From assembly GCA_013153375.1 (NCBI GenBank), contig JAADEN010000224.1:1-9346 (forward strand): a stretch of 9,346 bases of DNA. Reading direction: 5' to 3'. This document shows positions 6,980 through 9,346 of the stretch, piece after piece. The position numbers and the translations under genes are program-made. The stretch's first letter is position 1; each line of letters begins with the position of its first letter. Below the pieces are notes generated by a model, which did no database searches, was not told the DNA's origin, and saw only the letters and a list, made by a program, of their open reading frames with translations. The DNA comes from Chloroflexota bacterium. GTDB taxonomy: Bacteria > Chloroflexota > Anaerolineae > Anaerolineales > DRMV01.

Positions 6980-7887
6980 GATTGCACCAACCTTTCGACC
7001 GCGGCGCGGTCGGGCATGGAGGGTTGCGCGCCGGGCTTGGTGGTGGACAGCGCGCCGGCGGCCATGCCCCACCAAATCGCGTCGGGCATGGGGACGCCCT
7101 CCGAGAGGGCCACGGCCAGCGCGCCGTTGAACGCGTCTCCCGCGGCCACGGTGTCCACCGCGTCCACCGCATAGGCGGGGAAGAAGCGGCTCTCGCGGCC
7201 GTTGGACCAGTACGCGCCCTGCGCGCCCATCTTGACGATGACCTGCTCGACGCCCCGAGCCAGCAACGCGTCCGCGGCCCGAGCCGCGTCCGCGGGGCTG
7301 TGCACGGCAAAGCCGACCAGGGTGCTGGCTTCGGTTTCGTTGGGGGTCAAAATGTCCACCGTGCGGTAGAGGTCCGCGGGCAGTTCCCGCGCCGGCGCGG
7401 GGTCGAGGATGACCGTGACCTGCGCGTCACGGGCCCGCTGAGCGGCCGCGACCACGGCCTCCAAAGGCACTTCCAACTGCAACAAGAGGACCTGCACTTG
7501 AGGCAGCACGGCCTCCAAACGGGCCACATCCGCCGAGCCGACCTTGCCGTTGGCCCCCGGGACGACGACGATGCTGTTTTCGGCCTGGTCGTCCACCGCG
7601 ATCACGGCCACGCCCGAAGAAATTCCCCCGGTTTCGACCACGCCGTCGGTGTGCACCTGGTTCTGCCGCAAACTCTCCACCAGGGCCGCGCCGAAGACAT
7701 CCGCCCCGACCCGGCCCACCATGTACACGGAACTGCCCAGCCGGGCCGCGGCCACGGCCTGGTTGGCGCCCTTGCCGCCCGGCGCGGTGAAGAAGGCGTG
7801 CCCCAGCAGGGTCTCGCCCGCGACGGGCAGGCGCGGCGTGCGCACGACCAAATCCATGTTGATGCTTCCAAAGACGGCGATGGGCAT
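6976..7887 (-). CDS. rbsK: Ribokinase (PfkB family)
   Basis: A 303-residue PfkB-family sugar kinase of normal ribokinase length. It phosphorylates ribose, probably released by the adjacent nucleoside hydrolase, to ribose-5-phosphate. Ribose-binding residues N10 and D12 (SINMD) and GGKGANQA (37-44) match ribokinase; PNETE is at 182-186; the catalytic block DTVAAGDAFNGAL spans 245-257 with the base D251; and the C-terminal TTKPGAQPSMP (282-292) is the typical ribokinase potassium-site region. The ATG at 7887 has AAGGAG 10 nt upstream and begins MPIAVFGSINMD as expected. The same frame stays open upstream through the repressor gene, but that extension is a GC-rich shadow, not a fusion. The start of the nucleoside hydrolase overlaps its stop. 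Another PfkB nucleoside kinase is possible but the motif set favours ribokinase. Confidence 0.93.
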   Translation of the reverse strand: MPIAVFGSINMDLVVRTPRLPVAGETLLGHAFFTAPGGKGANQAVAAARLGSSVYMVGRVGADVFGAALVESLRQNQVHTDGVVETGGISSGVAVIAVDDQAENSIVVVPGANGKVGSADVARLEAVLPQVQVLLLQLEVPLEAVVAAAQRARDAQVTVILDPAPARELPADLYRTVDILTPNETEASTLVGFAVHSPADAARAADALLARGVEQVIVKMGAQGAYWSNGRESRFFPAYAVDAVDTVAAGDAFNGALAVALSEGVPMPDAIWWGMAAGALSTTKPGAQPSMPDRAAVERLVQS

Positions 7888-7919
7888 GAGGGGCACACTC
7901 CTTGCGAAAGGCGGCGCGG

Positions 7920-8918
7920 CTACGCGTCGCGCGGCGGCGCGGTCGAGCGGCGGACGACCAGCGAGACATCCAAAATGCGGGCCCGCGGGGGCAGGGAACG
8001 GTCCTGCAGGCGCTCCAGCAAGAGTTGGGTCGCCAACTTGCCCATTTGGTGCTTGGACTGGGCCACCGTGGTCAGCGGAGGCGCCATGTACGACGCCAGT
8101 TCGATGTCGTCGAAGCCCACGACCGAGAGGTCCTCGGGCACTCGCAGCCCCAGTTGGTGGGCCGCGGCCAGGGCGCCGATGGCCATCAGGTCGTTGAGGG
8201 CGAAGATCGCGGTGGGCGGGTCCGCACTCTCGAGCAGTCGCCGCGCGGCGGTGTACCCGCCCCGATAATGAAAATCCCCGCGGACGATGATGGACTCGTC
8301 CACGGGGAGGTCGTACACTTCCAGCGCGCGGCGGTAGCCGTTCAGGCGGTCCACACTGGAAGACAGCCCGGAGGGGCCCGTAATGCAGCCGATGCGCCGG
8401 TGCCCCAAGTCCAGCAGGTGCGCGGTGGCCAGTTCGCCGCCGCGGGTGTTGTCGGTGACCACCGAGTCCACTTCCACCTGGGGGATCATGCGGTCCACGA
8501 TGACGAAGGGCTTTTGGCGGGCCAGGAGCGCGGAAATGGCGTGCGTGCTCTCGCCCGCGGAGACGAAAATGAAGCCGTCCACCTGCTTTTCCAGCAGGAC
8601 ATTGACATACAGCCGCTCTTTGGCCGGGTTGTTGTCGGTGTTGCCGATGATGACGCTGTAGCCGCGCGCGAAGCCCGCGTCTTCGATGCCGCGGGCGATC
8701 TCGGCGAAGAAGGGGTTGGCGCTGTCGGGGAGGATCAAGCCGATGGTGTGGGTGGTGCCGACGCGCAAACTGCGGGCCAACTGATTTGGCTGGTAGCCCA
8801 GTTCTTCCATCGCGGCCTTGACCCGCTGGCTCAAGTGCGCGCTCACGGGCCGCGTGCCGTTGATGACATGAGAGACGGTGGTGACAGAGACGCCCGCTCG
8901 CTCTGCCACCTCGCGCAT
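7920..8918 (-). CDS. LacI-family transcriptional repressor of the operon
   Basis: A 332-residue LacI/GalR-family regulator, usual length. The N-terminal helix-turn-helix (AERAGVSVTTVSHVINGTR, 5-23) is followed by the hinge helix around PNQLARSLR (44-52), then a periplasmic-binding-like effector domain beginning HTIGLILPDSANPFF (57-71) and including FALNDLMAIG and SVVGFDDIELASYMAPPLTTV later. As the first gene of the unit, with two operator-like sites over its promoter, it probably represses itself and the catabolic and transport genes, and is released by a nucleoside, ribose or related ligand (inference). The only standard start is the ATG at 8918, but it leaves just M-R-E before the family V-A and lies 15 nt from the AAAGGAG; an in-frame ATA at 8927 gives the usual length and spacing (see findings). 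Confidence 0.94.
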   Translation of the reverse strand: MREVAERAGVSVTTVSHVINGTRPVSAHLSQRVKAAMEELGYQPNQLARSLRVGTTHTIGLILPDSANPFFAEIARGIEDAGFARGYSVIIGNTDNNPAKERLYVNVLLEKQVDGFIFVSAGESTHAISALLARQKPFVIVDRMIPQVEVDSVVTDNTRGGELATAHLLDLGHRRIGCITGPSGLSSSVDRLNGYRRALEVYDLPVDESIIVRGDFHYRGGYTAARRLLESADPPTAIFALNDLMAIGALAAAHQLGLRVPEDLSVVGFDDIELASYMAPPLTTVAQSKHQMGKLATQLLLERLQDRSLPPRARILDVSLVVRRSTAPPRDA

Positions 8919-8933
8919 GGTAGGTATGACAGG

Positions 8934-8940
8934 CTCCTTT
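8934..8940 (-). promoter_or_regulatory. Ribosome binding site of the repressor gene, at odd distance from ATG
   Basis: AAAGGAG on the minus strand. The GGAG ends 15 nt before the ATG at 8918 but 6 nt before an in-frame ATA at 8925-8927. The optimal spacing to ATA, and the fit of I-P-T-M-R-E-V-A to LacI-family N termini, raise the possibility of a non-canonical start codon. Confidence 0.6.
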
Positions 8941-8943
8941 CAG

Positions 8944-8967
8944 GCAACCGTTTGCGCAATCGTTTGC
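8944..8967 (-). promoter_or_regulatory. Two tandem LacI/PurR-type operator half-sites or operators
   Basis: GCAACCGTTTGC (8944-8955) and GCAATCGTTTGC (8956-8967) abut without spacing. Each is one mismatch from the palindrome GCAAACGTTTGC, the central-CG type recognised by many LacI-family proteins (the PurR box shares the GCAAACGTTT core). They lie 3 to 27 bp downstream of the -10 box, covering the expected start site of the repressor gene, so binding should block initiation. No further copy of CGTTTGC was noticed elsewhere in the window. Confidence 0.75.
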
Positions 8968-8970
8968 TCT

Positions 8971-8999
8971 ATTGTAGGAAGAACCCAAGGCTTTGTCAA
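8971..8999 (-). promoter_or_regulatory. Sigma70-type promoter of the nucleoside operon
   Basis: On the minus strand, TTGACA (8994-8999) and TACAAT (8971-8976) are separated by exactly 17 bp. The -35 is perfect and the -10 has one mismatch. The predicted start site is near 8964, inside the operator pair, leaving a leader of about 45 nt to the repressor gene. All genes leftward to position 1 are co-directional with short gaps, so this is the likely main promoter. Confidence 0.85.
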
Positions 9000-9088
9000 G
9001 CAGGCCGCGGGGGACGAAAAATCGGGCGTGATAAAGGGCCCTGATTTGGATGTTCCGTTTTTCGCCCGCGGGCCCCGCGACAGCCGCC

Positions 9089-9107
9089 GAGCGCGCAAGT
9101 CGCGCTC
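9089..9107. repeat. Short inverted repeat between the divergent promoters
   Basis: GAGCGCG (9089-9095) and CGCGCTC (9101-9107) form a perfect 7-bp stem with a CAAGT loop. No T-run follows on either strand, so a terminator is not supported. In a GC-rich intergenic stretch this could be chance or a binding site; nothing else was recognised between 9000 and 9115. Confidence 0.35.
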
Positions 9108-9116
9108 CAGAAACAT

Positions 9117-9166
9117 GTAACTTTAAATATCATTCCCTTGACAAGGCCCCGAAAGCATGCTATAGA
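9117..9166 (+). promoter_or_regulatory. Rightward sigma70-type promoter with AT-rich upstream element
   Basis: TTGACA (9138-9143), a 17-bp spacer and TATAGA (9161-9166) form a strong-looking promoter facing right, away from the operon. An A/T-rich tract (about 9117-9134) just upstream of the -35 resembles an UP element, unusual in this GC-rich DNA. The predicted start site is about 9172-9174, only a few nucleotides before the inverted-repeat-bounded region. Confidence 0.75.
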
Positions 9167-9342
9167 TGAAGTGCATCGGAACGGAACCCCAAAACCGCAA
9201 AACAGGGCCGAGCCTGGTGTCCTTCACAGAGTGCCGCCAGGCACTCTTCTTCTCTGCAGACGGCCCACACGGCCGGACCGTCTGCCCTGCCGCAAATTCC
9301 ACATCTCTCTTCGTTCCGTTCCTTCAGCCTTATCCTTTCCAA
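9160..9342 (-). CDS. Possible small Cys-rich (zinc-finger-like) protein, contested
   Basis: A 60-codon frame from a TTG at 9342 (the frame stays open to the window edge, so it could be the 3' end of a longer gene) to a TAG at 9160. It shows C14-x2-C17-x11-C29-x4-C34-x4-C39-x2-H42, a spacing compatible with a B-box or treble-clef zinc site. Against it: a TTG start, many AGG, AGA and ATA codons unlike the neighbours, overlap of its 3' end with the rightward promoter -10, and the fact that its bases form long perfect inverted repeats better explained by RNA structure. No convincing family match is recognised. Reported as possible only. Confidence 0.25.
   Translation of the reverse strand: MERIRLKERNEERCGICGRADGPAVWAVCREEECLAALCEGHQARPCFAVLGFRSDALHL
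9173..9322 (+). ncRNA. Candidate structured small RNA or 5' leader
   Basis: Right after the rightward promoter, GGAACGGAAC (9178-9187) pairs perfectly with GTTCCGTTCC (9313-9322), closing a domain of about 145 nt. Inside, AGAGTGCC (9228-9235) pairs with GGCACTCT (9240-9247) around a GCCA tetraloop, GCAGACGG (9256-9263) pairs with CCGTCTGC (9278-9285), and CAGG (9203-9206) can pair with CCTG (9286-9289), stacking on that hairpin. A terminal stem, A/C-rich internal loop and inner helices resemble independent regulatory RNAs (6S-like) or a leader element, but I do not recognise a known family. No terminator is visible before the window ends, so the 3' end is unknown. The same bases carry a Cys-rich minus-strand reading frame, the alternative explanation. 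Confidence 0.45.
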
Positions 9343-9346
9343 ATAA

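Noticed and set aside
6976..8988. Apparent 670-residue fusion upstream of ribokinase
   Set aside because: The ribokinase frame is open back through the repressor gene, but that part is Arg/Pro/His-rich nonsense in another frame of a clear LacI gene; ribokinase has its own ATG and ribosome binding site at 7887.
9228..9255. Terminator made of the 8-bp hairpin and the pyrimidine tract TTCTTCTCT
   Set aside because: The tract is mixed C/T, and a second stable hairpin follows at once, so it better fits part of a larger RNA fold.

Overview
The window is GC-rich (coding regions heavily G/C at third positions). It holds one long leftward (minus-strand) transcription unit that fills nearly all of it, plus a short rightward-facing region at the right edge. 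The strong GGAGG-type ribosome binding sites, the lipoprotein substrate-binding protein with an Ala/Gly/Glu-rich linker, and the protein style suggest an Anaerolineae-like Chloroflexota bacterium. That assignment is inference from style; no marker gene is present.

Transcription order, right to left: a consensus-like sigma70 promoter (-35 TTGACA, 17 bp, -10 TACAAT; 8971-8999) with two tandem 12-bp near-palindromes (8944-8967) over the start site; a LacI-family repressor (7920-8918); ribokinase (6976-7887); an inosine/uridine-type nucleoside hydrolase (6014-6979); a BMP/PnrA-type lipoprotein (4826-5923); a 13-bp perfect hairpin in the gap; the double-domain ABC ATPase (3179-4726); two permeases (2022-3182, 1045-2022); an ADP-ribosylglycohydrolase-family enzyme (49-1035, GTG start); and the first 17 codons of a further gene (1-52) that may be an amidohydrolase. 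Several junctions overlap (ATGA or TAATG), which indicates translational coupling and one operon.

The pathway reads as follows. The lipoprotein captures a nucleoside, the NupOPQ-like ABC importer brings it in, the nucleoside hydrolase splits it into base and ribose, and ribokinase makes ribose-5-phosphate. The ADP-ribosylglycohydrolase homologue and the possible amidohydrolase extend the chemistry to a substrate that cannot be read from sequence, perhaps a modified nucleoside and its released base. The repressor probably senses nucleoside or ribose and controls the whole unit.

The 428 bases right of the repressor gene (8919-9346) have no confident protein gene. They hold the operon promoter and operators, a small hairpin (9089-9107), a second sigma70-like promoter facing right (-35 TTGACA, 17 bp, -10 TATAGA; 9138-9166), and immediately after its expected start site a roughly 150-nt stretch (9178-9322) bounded by a perfect 10-bp inverted repeat and holding two perfect 8-bp hairpins. 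This looks like a structured small RNA or 5' leader and is the most novel-looking item here. A 60-codon Cys-rich minus-strand reading frame occupies the same bases and is the competing explanation.
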